DNA of 12,387 bases, taken from contig JAEYSH010000181.1 of the NCBI GenBank assembly GCA_023434825.1, positions 1-12,387 of the forward strand. Reading direction: 5' to 3'. Within the stretch, counting starts at the first letter, position 1, and each line of letters begins with the position of its first letter. A program made the position numbers and the translations under genes. This stretch comes from Methanobacteriota archaeon (GTDB lineage Archaea; Methanobacteriota; Methanobacteria; Methanobacteriales; Methanobacteriaceae). The notes beneath the pieces were generated by a model. The model did not search any database and was not told the origin of the DNA. It saw only the letters and a list, made by a program, of their open reading frames with translations. Shown here one piece after another: positions 6,707 through 12,387 of the stretch.

Positions 6707-7802
6707 ATCTTAACGCCTCCACAACATTTAATCTGGATGCCCTCCAGGCCGGATACAATCCTGCTAAAATACTTAGGAGCGTTGCGCCAATAATTACTCC
6801 GGCAATTAGCCACCAAGGCATCATTTGGGCGAGGGTGACTGTTCCATTCATCTGCATCTGAGAATTTAATATCGGCACTACTACAATAAGTGCAATCTCC
6901 AGCAGTACAGCGGATATAATCAAAGCAATAATAGCACCTATTAAACCAATAAAACCGGATTCTGCAAGTATACTTCCTAATATTTCTCTATTTGTGAATC
7001 CTATTGCTTTTAGGACTCCAATTTCTCTTGTTCTTTCAGTTACATTTACTAACATAATATTAATAATACTAATAACTCCAACAAGGAGGGCAATACTTGC
7101 AATGGCACCTACAAAAATACTGACAATTTTCATGGAATCATCTATCTGTTTGCTCATATCTGTTGTAGTAATGACTAATATTCCATTAATGTTATTCTCT
7201 ATTTCTTTTTTAACGGTTTCAGGATCCTCTTTTGTTCGGGCAGTGATCATTGTTACATTGTTATTATTCATGGAAAGAGCTTTATCTGCATCTATGAAAA
7301 CAGGTGCTCCAGTCAAACTTCCCATATTTGACTCAGTTATTCCAGTTACTGTGAATTCTTGATCTTTAATCGTTATTTTACTTCCAATTTTATAGTTCAT
7401 CTGGTCTGCAAAAGATTTGAGCAATACAACGCCCGATGTTCCGTTTATAGTCATTTTACTCCAGTCGCTGACTCCTTCTATGGGTATTGTATTTCCATCT
7501 ATGTCCGCATCTAATGATATCTGTTCTTTAACATCATAAAGTTGGGACATATTTTTAATCTTGTTAAACGTGCTTTGATCCATGTTAGGCAGATTATTAG
7601 AGTTATCAACACTACTATTATTGTAGATCGTGACATCTCCCATCATATTTTTCATTCCTTCATTTAGATAGGATGCCATTCCCGTAGAAAGACCTACAAG
7701 AACTATAAGGGCAGTTACTCCTATTATTACTCCTAACATTGTTAGGGCGCTTCTAAGTTTTCTTCTTTTAAAATTTTTAAATGATAGTTTGTAAATACTC
7801 AT
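6699..7802 (-). CDS. ABC transporter permease, MacB/FtsX-like
   Basis: This 367-residue permease has the MacB_PCD plus FtsX layout. Membrane segment 1 is at about 17-40, after a basic FKRRKLRS start. An extracytoplasmic domain follows (about 41-225; rich in Asn/Ser at 60-72), then three C-terminal segments (about 228-252, 280-310, 330-350). The cytoplasmic loop ERTREIGVLKAIG (256-268) is the coupling-helix signature, and the tail PAWRASRLNVVEALRYE (351-367) is the classic family ending. A single permease with four segments should form a homodimer with the downstream ATPase. GGAGGGAG lies three bases before ATG 7802. The ectodomain is of ordinary MacB-like size and does not identify a substrate; peptide, lipid or lipoprotein-like cargo, or cell-envelope stress sensing, are all possible. 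Confidence 0.93.
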   Translation of the reverse strand: MSIYKLSFKNFKRRKLRSALTMLGVIIGVTALIVLVGLSTGMASYLNEGMKNMMGDVTIYNNSSVDNSNNLPNMDQSTFNKIKNMSQLYDVKEQISLDADIDGNTIPIEGVSDWSKMTINGTSGVVLLKSFADQMNYKIGSKITIKDQEFTVTGITESNMGSLTGAPVFIDADKALSMNNNNVTMITARTKEDPETVKKEIENNINGILVITTTDMSKQIDDSMKIVSIFVGAIASIALLVGVISIINIMLVNVTERTREIGVLKAIGFTNREILGSILAESGFIGLIGAIIALIISAVLLEIALIVVVPILNSQMQMNGTVTLAQMMPWWLIAGVIIGATLLSILAGLYPAWRASRLNVVEALRYE

Positions 7803-7843
7803 TTACTCCCTCCATTTCCCCCTAACTTCAAATATAGTCTTTC

Positions 7844-7855
7844 AATTATATAAAT
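7844..7855 (-). promoter_or_regulatory. TATA box of the ABC exporter operon
   Basis: ATTTATATAATT on the minus strand contains the archaeal consensus TTTATATA. Initiation about 25 bp downstream falls near 7824. This leaves a leader of about 20 nt that contains the strong GGAGGGAG site (7806-7813). Both spacings are right for an archaeal promoter. Confidence 0.6.
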
Positions 7856-7900
7856 GTCTTCATTTATTAAGAAATTACTAATTTAATTATTATACAGTTC

Positions 7901-7959
7901 CTATTTATTGAATATAAAACATATATTCTATCTATTTATTGTTTAAATCTCTATTTATT
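7901..7959. repeat. Direct repeats and an inverted repeat in the exporter/EamA control region
   Basis: Three copies of CTATTTATT begin at 7901, 7932 and 7951. Between the first two lies a perfect 7-bp inverted repeat, GAATATA-aaaca-TATATTC (7910-7928). The cluster is 45-115 bp upstream of the exporter TATA box and about 70 bp from the EamA promoter candidate, a suitable place for a regulator. The sequence is nearly pure A/T, so chance recurrence is a serious alternative. Confidence 0.35.
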
Positions 7960-8024
7960 ATGTATGAACGAATTAATGATGAATTATTCTTTTTCCTGCT
8001 CTATAGCTTCCAATTTTGTAAAAA

Positions 8025-8034
8025 AAATATATTA
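8025..8034 (+). promoter_or_regulatory. Candidate TATA box for the EamA transporter gene
   Basis: AAATATATTA is about 70 bp before the ATG and would place initiation near 8055, with a leader of roughly 40 nt that keeps the ribosome-binding site. A second TATA-like word at 8061-8070 would start transcription too close to the ribosome-binding site and is less likely. Confidence 0.33.
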
Positions 8035-8095
8035 CATAATTAGTAATGAAATTAAAATAAAAAATATATGTAGTTTAAAATTATATAGGTGAATT

Positions 8096-9004
8096 ATGAA
8101 TCGTGCGTGGGGATATATAAGTGCATTAACGGTCGCTCTTCTTTTTGGCGTTTGGTTTTCTCTTGATAAGACTTTACTCACTTATTTGCATCCTTTTGCC
8201 CTTGCAGCACTTACTTATTTAATTGCCAGTGTATTTCTCTTTTTAATAAACTTCTCTCCGCTTAAAGATAAAATATTGAAAGTAATTAACAGCAAAAGTA
8301 AAGTAGAGGACTTTATAACAAGAAAAGAATATTTTATACTTTTTCTAACTGCTGTTTTTGGCGCATTTATTGCTCCAGCTCTATATTTAAGTGGATTATT
8401 TAGAATAACTGCTGTAAATGCAGCTCTTTTAGCTAATGCTGAAATAATATTTATTATTCTTCTGGGAATATTGTTTTTAAAAGAGAAAGTCACCAAAAAA
8501 GATTTTTTAGGTTTTGCTTTTTTATTAATTGGGGCTGTCTTTTTGAGTACAAATAACCTTCAAAATCTATCATTTAACCAGAGCTTATTTGGAAGTATTC
8601 TTGTTATCTCTGCATCATTTTTCTGGAGTATGGATACAATTTTAAGCAAATTTCTAAGTCATAAAAAGAATATTATTTTAATAACAGCTTTAAAAACATT
8701 AATAGGTGGCTCTATTTTGCTTATAATCTCTTTAGTAATGGGATTAAGCTTTACATTGCCCATCCATAAAATTCCTCTTTTACTTTTTATTGGACTTGTC
8801 TGTCTAAGTATTTCATTACCTCTGATTTATTTTGCCATACGAATCATTGGCTCAACCAGAACAGGTTCAATATTTTCACTTAGTTCTTTATTTGGGGCTA
8901 TTACGGCATTTATAGTTCTTGGTGAGCCTTTAACTGCATCACAACTTTCTTTTGGAATTTTGATGATAGCAGGGGTTTATATTTTATACACTGGTGGAAA
9001 ATAG
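8096..9004 (+). CDS. DMT-superfamily transporter with two EamA domains
   Basis: This 302-residue integral membrane protein has ten predicted segments in two homologous EamA halves (about 5-152 and 164-298). Each half ends in the family pattern: NAEIIFIILLGILFLKEK (114-131) and FSLSSLFGAITAFIVLGEP (260-278). The short hydrophilic loop at 55-78 and an extra hydrophobic pair are ordinary for the superfamily. EamA/RhaT proteins export or exchange amino acids, sugars or other metabolites; the substrate cannot be predicted here. AGGTGA (8087-8092) precedes the ATG by three bases, a very good archaeal site. The gene stands alone and converges on the hemerythrin gene with a 50-bp gap. No strong plus-strand T tract is in the gap; T-rich sequence lies inside the end of the opposite gene (9062-9075). 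Confidence 0.92.
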   Translation: MNRAWGYISALTVALLFGVWFSLDKTLLTYLHPFALAALTYLIASVFLFLINFSPLKDKILKVINSKSKVEDFITRKEYFILFLTAVFGAFIAPALYLSGLFRITAVNAALLANAEIIFIILLGILFLKEKVTKKDFLGFAFLLIGAVFLSTNNLQNLSFNQSLFGSILVISASFFWSMDTILSKFLSHKKNIILITALKTLIGGSILLIISLVMGLSFTLPIHKIPLLLFIGLVCLSISLPLIYFAIRIIGSTRTGSIFSLSSLFGAITAFIVLGEPLTASQLSFGILMIAGVYILYTGGK

Positions 9005-9054
9005 AAATATTAAAAAGAAATATTGTGAAAAAAATTTAAAAGTGAATAATGTCA

Positions 9055-9474
9055 TTACATCCTTTTTGATTTTTCCTGCTCAATCTGGCTAGCTATTTTA
9101 TCTTCTTCGCTATCTCCTAATTCTTTTTGAGTTTTAGGGAATAATTTACCTTCTTCCTCTTCAATATGGTGTTCAACTGCATTTTTAAGTTCTTTTAATT
9201 TAGGCATGAATTGCTGATCATTCTGCCCCATGCGATCAATCTCTTTAATTAATCCTTTAGCTTCTTCATGTTCTTCAATTCCATGTTGAACTAGCTCTTC
9301 ATCAGCTTTTTTTGCTTTAGGGTAGAAATATTTTTCTTCACCCATCATATGAATTTCTAATTCTTTTTTAATTTCTCCGAATTTTGAAGTATCTTCATTT
9401 TCTAAAGCGTCACTAAACATCTGTTTAACTTCTTCATGGTCATGCTCCAACATATCATAAAGTTTTTGTGTCAT
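9055..9474 (-). CDS. Hemerythrin-like (HHE domain) protein
   Basis: This 139-residue, mostly helical, highly charged protein is a single HHE/hemerythrin domain with candidate di-iron ligands in order. These are H13 in LEHDHEEV, H42 and E46 in EIHMMGEEKYFYP, H69 in IEEHEE, and H102/H103 with E107 in VEHHIEEEEGKLFP. Such proteins bind a non-heme di-iron centre and serve in oxygen or NO binding, sensing, or iron/redox protection. In a strict anaerobe, oxygen or NO defence is the likely use (inference). The C-terminal 25 residues are a charged tail without ligands. The start is ATG 9474, four bases after GGGAGTGAT; the GTG three codons earlier is part of that ribosome-binding site and is not the start. 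It is a single gene; the promoter is not obvious in the A/T-only upstream sequence. Confidence 0.9.
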   Translation of the reverse strand: MTQKLYDMLEHDHEEVKQMFSDALENEDTSKFGEIKKELEIHMMGEEKYFYPKAKKADEELVQHGIEEHEEAKGLIKEIDRMGQNDQQFMPKLKELKNAVEHHIEEEEGKLFPKTQKELGDSEEDKIASQIEQEKSKRM

Positions 9475-9655
9475 TAATATCACTCCCTTTATTTGTATTA
9501 ATAATATTACATTTTGTATTATTTTAATTTAACTAATTATTAAAAATAATAAAATATAATTGGGTTAATTTGGTGATTTACTAAAAAAAATGGAAATATA
9601 TTTATTCTGTTTTAAAATTAGAAAATAAATCTGTTTCATTTAATGCGAATATTAA

Positions 9656-10225
9656 TTACTCATTTTTATTTAGAGCATCTAAAATTGAGTTTATCTGTGC
9701 ATTTACTTCTTCAATATTGCCTGTGCCATTTATAACATGCCAGTTACCGGCCAATTTTAAGACCTTATTTCTTACTTTAATAAGATCCTCAAGATTTTCA
9801 AACATCTCGTTATCATCTCGTGATTGAAGCCTTTTAAGAGCTTCTTCGGGTTGGACATCCAGGAAAAACATGTATTTTGAAGTTGGTAAAGTAATTTCAA
9901 AAAATTTATAAAAAAGTTTTGCAAGTGGAAATGGTAAATATGCTACACCCATAAGATAACGAACAAAAATCACGGTATCTGCTTCTCCATAGTACATTCT
10001 AACAGATCTAATAACGTCAAATGCATAATAGAGAGATGCTTTAATTTTATTATATTTACCCTTTCCAAGCAGGGCTTTTTTTGCTTTTATACCGTAGGAA
10101 TTATCGTTTGAAGGATGAGATCGTAAAATTACGCTTTTTCCCTTTTTAAGATATTTTTCTTTGACTAAATTAGCCTGCGTGTCTTTTCCAGACCCATCTA
10201 ACCCATCAATAATAATAAATCTCAT
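9656..10225 (-). CDS. Thymidylate-kinase-like P-loop monophosphate kinase (divergent)
   Basis: This encodes a 189-residue kinase of the dTMP kinase family. It has Walker A GLDGSGKDT (8-16), a basic LID-like stretch RLQSRDDNEMFEN (132-144), and FENLEDLIKVRNKVLKLAG as in Tmk. In true dTMP kinases the motif after the third strand is DR[YHF]. Here it is FVRYLMG (87-93), so Arg89 is kept but the preceding Asp is Val88. The segment 34-60 (RSHPSNDNSYGIKAKKALLGKGK) resembles the family's substrate region only loosely. It may be dTMP kinase, or a relative acting on another monophosphate. It is the last gene of the lipid-kinase/TMEM175 operon: its ATG is one base past the TAA of the upstream gene, and the ribosome-binding site AAGGGA lies in that gene's end, so translation is coupled. 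No clear terminator hairpin follows, only T-rich sequence. Confidence 0.78.
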   Translation of the reverse strand: MRFIIIDGLDGSGKDTQANLVKEKYLKKGKSVILRSHPSNDNSYGIKAKKALLGKGKYNKIKASLYYAFDVIRSVRMYYGEADTVIFVRYLMGVAYLPFPLAKLFYKFFEITLPTSKYMFFLDVQPEEALKRLQSRDDNEMFENLEDLIKVRNKVLKLAGNWHVINGTGNIEEVNAQINSILDALNKNE

Positions 10226-10226
10226 T

Positions 10227-10814
10227 TTATCCCTTTAATCTAGTTATAAGCGGTAATAGTAGTATTAAAAACGCATATTGGCTATTTTTGGGGCTTATAA
10301 AAGTTAATATTATAGCTAACATAGCACTGACTGGAATTAATGACTCTCTCCATATTCTTTTACTTATTTTTGTTTGACCATCTTTTATCATCCCTTCTTC
10401 AACGAAATAGGAGTCTATAATAAATAAAAATCCAATAACAAGGATATTAATATCAAAAAATAGATTTGCTATTTGTAAATGCCCATATTCAGTCATTAAA
10501 AGTGTTGAAAATGGAACAAGAACTATAAAAAAGAATTTGATCATTGTTACCCAGAATATTCTTGAATTAATGTAATTCAGCCGGTTTAAAAAATCATGTA
10601 AACTAACAAAAAAGGAAGCAATAATAAAAAAACTAATGATATAACCAAGAAATTGAGGCCATAGGCCACTTAAAAAGTCAATTAATGCTATATTCGATTC
10701 TTGTAATGCTGGAACAGTGAAATTCAGTACTAAAAGTGTTATGGCAACTGCAAAAACATTATTGGTAAATGATTGGAGCTGATCTTTGCTTAAACTGAAT
10801 TTATTCCCTTCCAT
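10227..10814 (-). CDS. TMEM175-family (DUF1211) membrane protein with a degenerate signature
   Basis: This 195-residue protein has six predicted membrane segments (about 17-37, 52-72, 88-107, 117-136, 158-175, 178-192), the prokaryotic TMEM175 topology and usual length. The first segment reads QSFTNNVFAVAITLLVLNFTVP (14-35), clearly homologous to the RxxxFSDGVFAIAITLLVL signature. However, the conserved Arg is Gln12, Ser-Asp are Thr17-Asn18, and Gly is Asn19. TMEM175 proteins are tetrameric potassium (or proton) channels, and the FSD motif is important for assembly and function, so channel activity here is uncertain. It sits between a polyprenol-kinase-like gene (18 bp upstream) and the P-loop kinase gene (1 bp downstream) and shares their AAGGGATAAA ribosome-binding site style. 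Confidence 0.8.
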   Translation of the reverse strand: MEGNKFSLSKDQLQSFTNNVFAVAITLLVLNFTVPALQESNIALIDFLSGLWPQFLGYIISFFIIASFFVSLHDFLNRLNYINSRIFWVTMIKFFFIVLVPFSTLLMTEYGHLQIANLFFDINILVIGFLFIIDSYFVEEGMIKDGQTKISKRIWRESLIPVSAMLAIILTFISPKNSQYAFLILLLPLITRLKG

Positions 10815-10832
10815 ATTTATCCCTTTTAATAA

Positions 10833-11504
10833 TTACAGTGTAAGTATCAGATAAGTTGCAACTGCTCCAAAGCAGGCAGTTATATTATCAAGACCTTTTG
10901 GGGTTATTGCTTCTAAAACGGTCGCAACAAGTGCCACACTAACTATAACTAATGGACTAATTGGCAGCACTGCATAATATTTTAAAACAATCCATAACGT
11001 TATTAAAAGTATTAAAAACATTGCAGCTGATCCTTCAAGGCTTTTTACATCTCCTGAAATGCAATACTTACTTCTTCCAAATTTCTGGCCAATAAGTGAA
11101 GCTATTCCGTCTCCATATGACATTGCAGCAATACCACCTGCAATTATCCACGGTTGGTCGTAGAAAAAGAATGCCAGAACAGTCCATGAAATTGCATAAT
11201 AAACAAGACCTAGGCCATGTCCTGATTCTGAAAGTTTATCTTTTACAGATTTTATTGGCGAATAAGGACTCATTAAATAGGTTAATGGGATAAAAGGAGC
11301 GGCTGCAAGAAATGTAATTACCCACCGGGAGTCAAACAACGGTAAAATAAAGAGTATATTTCCCACCATGATATGCAGAAACTTTCTGCTGAATTTTGGG
11401 TGTTTATAAAGAACCTTTTCAGATATTAAAAGGAGAATTGCGACGTATCCATATACAAATACTAGTCCCCAGAAGTTTCCATTGTTTAGAATGTCAATTG
11501 CCAT
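10833..11504 (-). CDS. Dolichol/phytol-kinase-like membrane CTP-dependent lipid kinase
   Basis: This multi-spanning protein has 223 aa from ATG 11504. It carries the motifs of the dolichol kinase/VTE5/DGK1 family (positions counted from GTG 11513). These are RKFLHIMVG (43-51), MSYGDGIASLIGQKFGRSKY (131-150), KSLEGSAAM (157-165) and a terminal E..TPKGLDN (201-210). In characterised members these elements bind CTP and phosphorylate a long-chain alcohol: dolichol, phytol or diacylglycerol. In archaea, likely acceptors are polyprenols or geranylgeraniol for glycan carriers or lipid salvage (inference). About seven membrane segments are predicted. ATG 11504 is preferred because GTGA lies five bases upstream; GTG 11513 overlaps that site. 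It is the first gene of the operon with TMEM175-like and P-loop kinase genes. Confidence 0.83.
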   Translation of the reverse strand: MAIDILNNGNFWGLVFVYGYVAILLLISEKVLYKHPKFSRKFLHIMVGNILFILPLFDSRWVITFLAAAPFIPLTYLMSPYSPIKSVKDKLSESGHGLGLVYYAISWTVLAFFFYDQPWIIAGGIAAMSYGDGIASLIGQKFGRSKYCISGDVKSLEGSAAMFLILLITLWIVLKYYAVLPISPLVIVSVALVATVLEAITPKGLDNITACFGAVATYLILTL

Positions 11505-11550
11505 AGTTTTCACTTGATATTGTTGATAAGTTACTTTAAAATAGGATCTA

Positions 11551-11560
11551 AAGTATAACT
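11551..11560 (-). promoter_or_regulatory. Candidate TATA box of the lipid-kinase operon
   Basis: AGTTATACTT on the minus strand lies about 50 bp before the ATG. It predicts initiation near 11530 and a leader of about 25 nt. It is the best-placed TATA-like word, but this A/T-rich region offers others. Confidence 0.35.
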
Positions 11561-11784
11561 AAATTATGATTATAATTCATTTGAATGTTTAACTTTATAA
11601 ATTAAATTAATTTTGGTTTGTATCTACAGTATAAATTTTTGGAAACAATTAGGGAGGATAATAATTTTTTAAAAATTTAAATTAATTATTTACATCTGTT
11701 TTATATTAATACCCACGGATTGGCGTTATTTCTTGAGGAATTTCGGAATATTTAAGTTAAATAATCTTTCTAATAAATCAAGTG

Positions 11785-11794
11785 CTATATTTAT
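11785..11794 (+). promoter_or_regulatory. Candidate TATA box for the 113-aa protein gene
   Basis: CTATATTTAT lies about 55-64 bp before the TTG start. It predicts initiation near 11813 and a leader of roughly 35 nt that includes the ribosome-binding site GAGGTGAT. Confidence 0.38.
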
Positions 11795-11848
11795 TTTAAT
11801 TAAAATCAATAAATTAATATTAAATTCAGTTTCTTTGAGGTGATTGAT

Positions 11849-12190
11849 TTGGCAGATGTGAAAGAACCAGTAACTTTCGGCAGAGAATTTGAAGGGAAAA
11901 ATGTTGATTTAATAATACCGCTTGAATTTATCAGGGATTTTTATTTTAGAACTGACCAACATCTTATGATAATGGTTCGTGTTGTTGGTGGAGATGCAAT
12001 TAAAGTAAGAAACTTTTTTGAAGACGCTGAGGGAGAAAATTTTAACCTTAAAGCGGTTCAAGATGGAAATGATATTGACGATAAATACCTCTTAACAGAT
12101 ATGCATATGGATGAAGGTAAAGCATTAGGCGTTGATATAGATCAGGAACAGGCTCTAATTAGGATGATACTTGATTTTGAAAAAATTTAA
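11849..12190 (+). CDS. Unrecognised small acidic protein
   Basis: This encodes a 113-residue, soluble, acidic protein (many Asp/Glu, including a run around DIDDKYLLTDMHMDEGK). It has no signal peptide, membrane segment, cysteine or recognisable catalytic motif. Alternating hydrophobic residues (VDLIIPLEFIRDFYF, HLMIMVRVVGGDAI) suggest a mixed alpha/beta or small beta fold. I do not recognise the family. Coding is credible because GAGGTGAT (11837-11844) lies four bases before TTG 11849 and the frame is closed by a terminator-like element after TAA. The GTG at 11840 in the same frame is inside the ribosome-binding site and is not a likely start. It is probably a single-gene transcript, divergent from the lipid-kinase operon. 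Confidence 0.75.
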   Translation: MADVKEPVTFGREFEGKNVDLIIPLEFIRDFYFRTDQHLMIMVRVVGGDAIKVRNFFEDAEGENFNLKAVQDGNDIDDKYLLTDMHMDEGKALGVDIDQEQALIRMILDFEKI

Positions 12191-12227
12191 TTTTTAATTC
12201 TATTGAAAAATATTTAATTTGACCTTT

Positions 12228-12253
12228 ATTTTTTTTCTAAAAAGATTTTTTAG
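12228..12253 (+). terminator. T-tract and hairpin after the 113-aa protein gene
   Basis: A run of T (12228-12236) precedes a perfect 7-bp inverted repeat CTAAAAA-gat-TTTTTAG (12237-12253), whose right arm is itself T-rich. This starts 38 bp beyond the stop codon and suits archaeal oligo-T termination. Confidence 0.55.
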
Positions 12254-12275
12254 TAATTGGATATTTATTAATATG

Positions 12276-12295
12276 ATAAAATTCATAAATTTTAT
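12276..12295. repeat. 8-bp inverted repeat upstream of the last gene
   Basis: ATAAAATT-cata-AATTTTAT is a perfect palindrome about 85 bp before the start codon at 12379. It could be an operator or a second terminator hairpin. Its arms resemble the hairpin at 203-223, but both are pure A/T and the likeness may be chance. Confidence 0.3.
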
Positions 12296-12378
12296 TAATT
12301 ATAATTTAATGGTAATTTAATTATTGCATATTTATTCATTAAATAAACGTGCATTTTTAATTTCAGGGAGATTATATT

Positions 12379-12387
12379 ATGCCTACC
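12379..12387 (+). CDS. Start of a further gene, truncated by the window end
   Basis: ATG CCT ACC (Met-Pro-Thr) runs into the end of the window. GGGAG (12366-12370) lies eight bases upstream and TATA-like sequence occurs around 12328-12335, so a genuine start is likely. Three codons give no clue to the product. Confidence 0.5.

Larger units (their letters stand above)
11505..11848. other. 344-bp gene-free divergent intergenic region
   Basis: No gene is supported here. It holds the candidate promoters of the flanking divergent genes and a small palindrome ATTCA-tt-TGAAT (11576-11587). A strong orphan ribosome-binding-site sequence AGGGAGGAT (11651-11659) sits about 50 bp below a TATA-like TTTATAAATT (11594-11603) but is followed by no start codon. 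A short GC-richer island occurs at 11711-11748 in otherwise A/T-only DNA. The island could be a gene remnant or a small structured RNA; neither can be shown from the sequence. Confidence 0.5.

Noticed and set aside
6994..7362. 122-codon open frame on the plus strand
   Set aside because: It lies antisense within the FtsX-type permease gene, whose motifs are intact. It has no ribosome-binding site and its hydrophobic translation mirrors the membrane segments.
7970..8000. Possible box C (ATGATGA-like) of a C/D small RNA near 7976
   Set aside because: No matching box D (CTGA), internal C'/D' boxes or terminal stem at the right spacing.
9047..9057. Palindrome TAATG-t-CATTA between the EamA and hemerythrin genes
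   Set aside because: Only five A/T-rich pairs, overlapping the hemerythrin stop codon and without an adjacent T tract, so it is not convincing as a terminator or operator.
11681..11755. Peptide HGLALFLEEFRN reminiscent of the N-terminus of metallo-beta-lactamase-fold proteins
   Set aside because: There is no start codon, the frame is only about 24 codons and no further motif follows. Kept only as part of the low-confidence remnant observation.
1..12387. tRNA/rRNA genes, CRISPR arrays, insertion sequences, phage or defence genes
   Set aside because: Intergenic regions were read on both strands: no cloverleaf, no regularly spaced repeat array, no transposase or terminal inverted repeats, and no recognisable defence domain.

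Overview
The window looks like chromosome from a mesophilic hydrogenotrophic methanogen of the order Methanobacteriales, most likely Methanobacterium. The DNA is strongly AT-rich with A/T-only intergenic stretches. Start codons follow archaeal GGAGTGAT/AGGTGA-type ribosome-binding sites, promoters look like TTTATATA boxes, and terminators are oligo-T tracts with or without short AT hairpins. The gene content also fits: a DUF5518 membrane protein, a small methanogen-type siroheme reductase (Dsr-LP), a CDGSH protein and archaeal-style lipid kinases. The species assignment is inference.

Layout. 1-183 is the 3' end of a TrmO/TsaA tRNA methyltransferase gene. It converges on a small membrane protein gene (229-564, minus). 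A divergent plus-strand pair follows: a double-CDGSH iron-sulfur protein (837-1562) and a one-domain siroheme/[4Fe-4S] sulfite/nitrite reductase-like protein (1595-2257). This pair runs head-on, with an 8-bp gap, into a minus-strand operon. That operon encodes a rifampin-phosphotransferase-like dikinase (3149-5848) and a DUF7065/DUF7064 (AttH/CrtC-like) protein (2266-3144), and the ribosome-binding site of the second gene contains the stop codon of the first. Next is a minus-strand MacB/FtsX-type ABC exporter (permease 6699-7802, ATPase 6050-6706) with a clear terminator hairpin and a good TATA box.

On the other side of a 293-bp control region, a DMT/EamA transporter (8096-9004, plus) converges on a hemerythrin-like protein (9055-9474, minus). 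A compact three-gene minus-strand operon follows, in transcription order: a dolichol/phytol-kinase-like membrane CTP kinase (10833-11504), a TMEM175-type channel-like protein (10227-10814) and a thymidylate-kinase-like P-loop kinase (9656-10225). A 344-bp gene-free stretch precedes a small unrecognised acidic protein (11849-12190, plus). The last nine bases are the start of another plus-strand gene.

How they may work together. Most of the window is ordinary accessory and housekeeping content, but three small operons pair enzymes suggestively. One is an iron-sulfur protein with a siroheme reductase, a likely redox or sulfite/nitrite module. The second is a phosphohistidine-swinging phosphotransferase with a lipocalin-like lipid/isoprenoid-associated protein, possibly activating an unknown small molecule. 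The third is a polyprenol-kinase-like enzyme with a TMEM175-like protein and a divergent monophosphate kinase, possibly stepwise phosphorylation of an isoprenoid alcohol. The pairings are read directly from the sequence; the pathways are inferences. I saw no tRNA, rRNA, CRISPR array, insertion sequence or phage gene.
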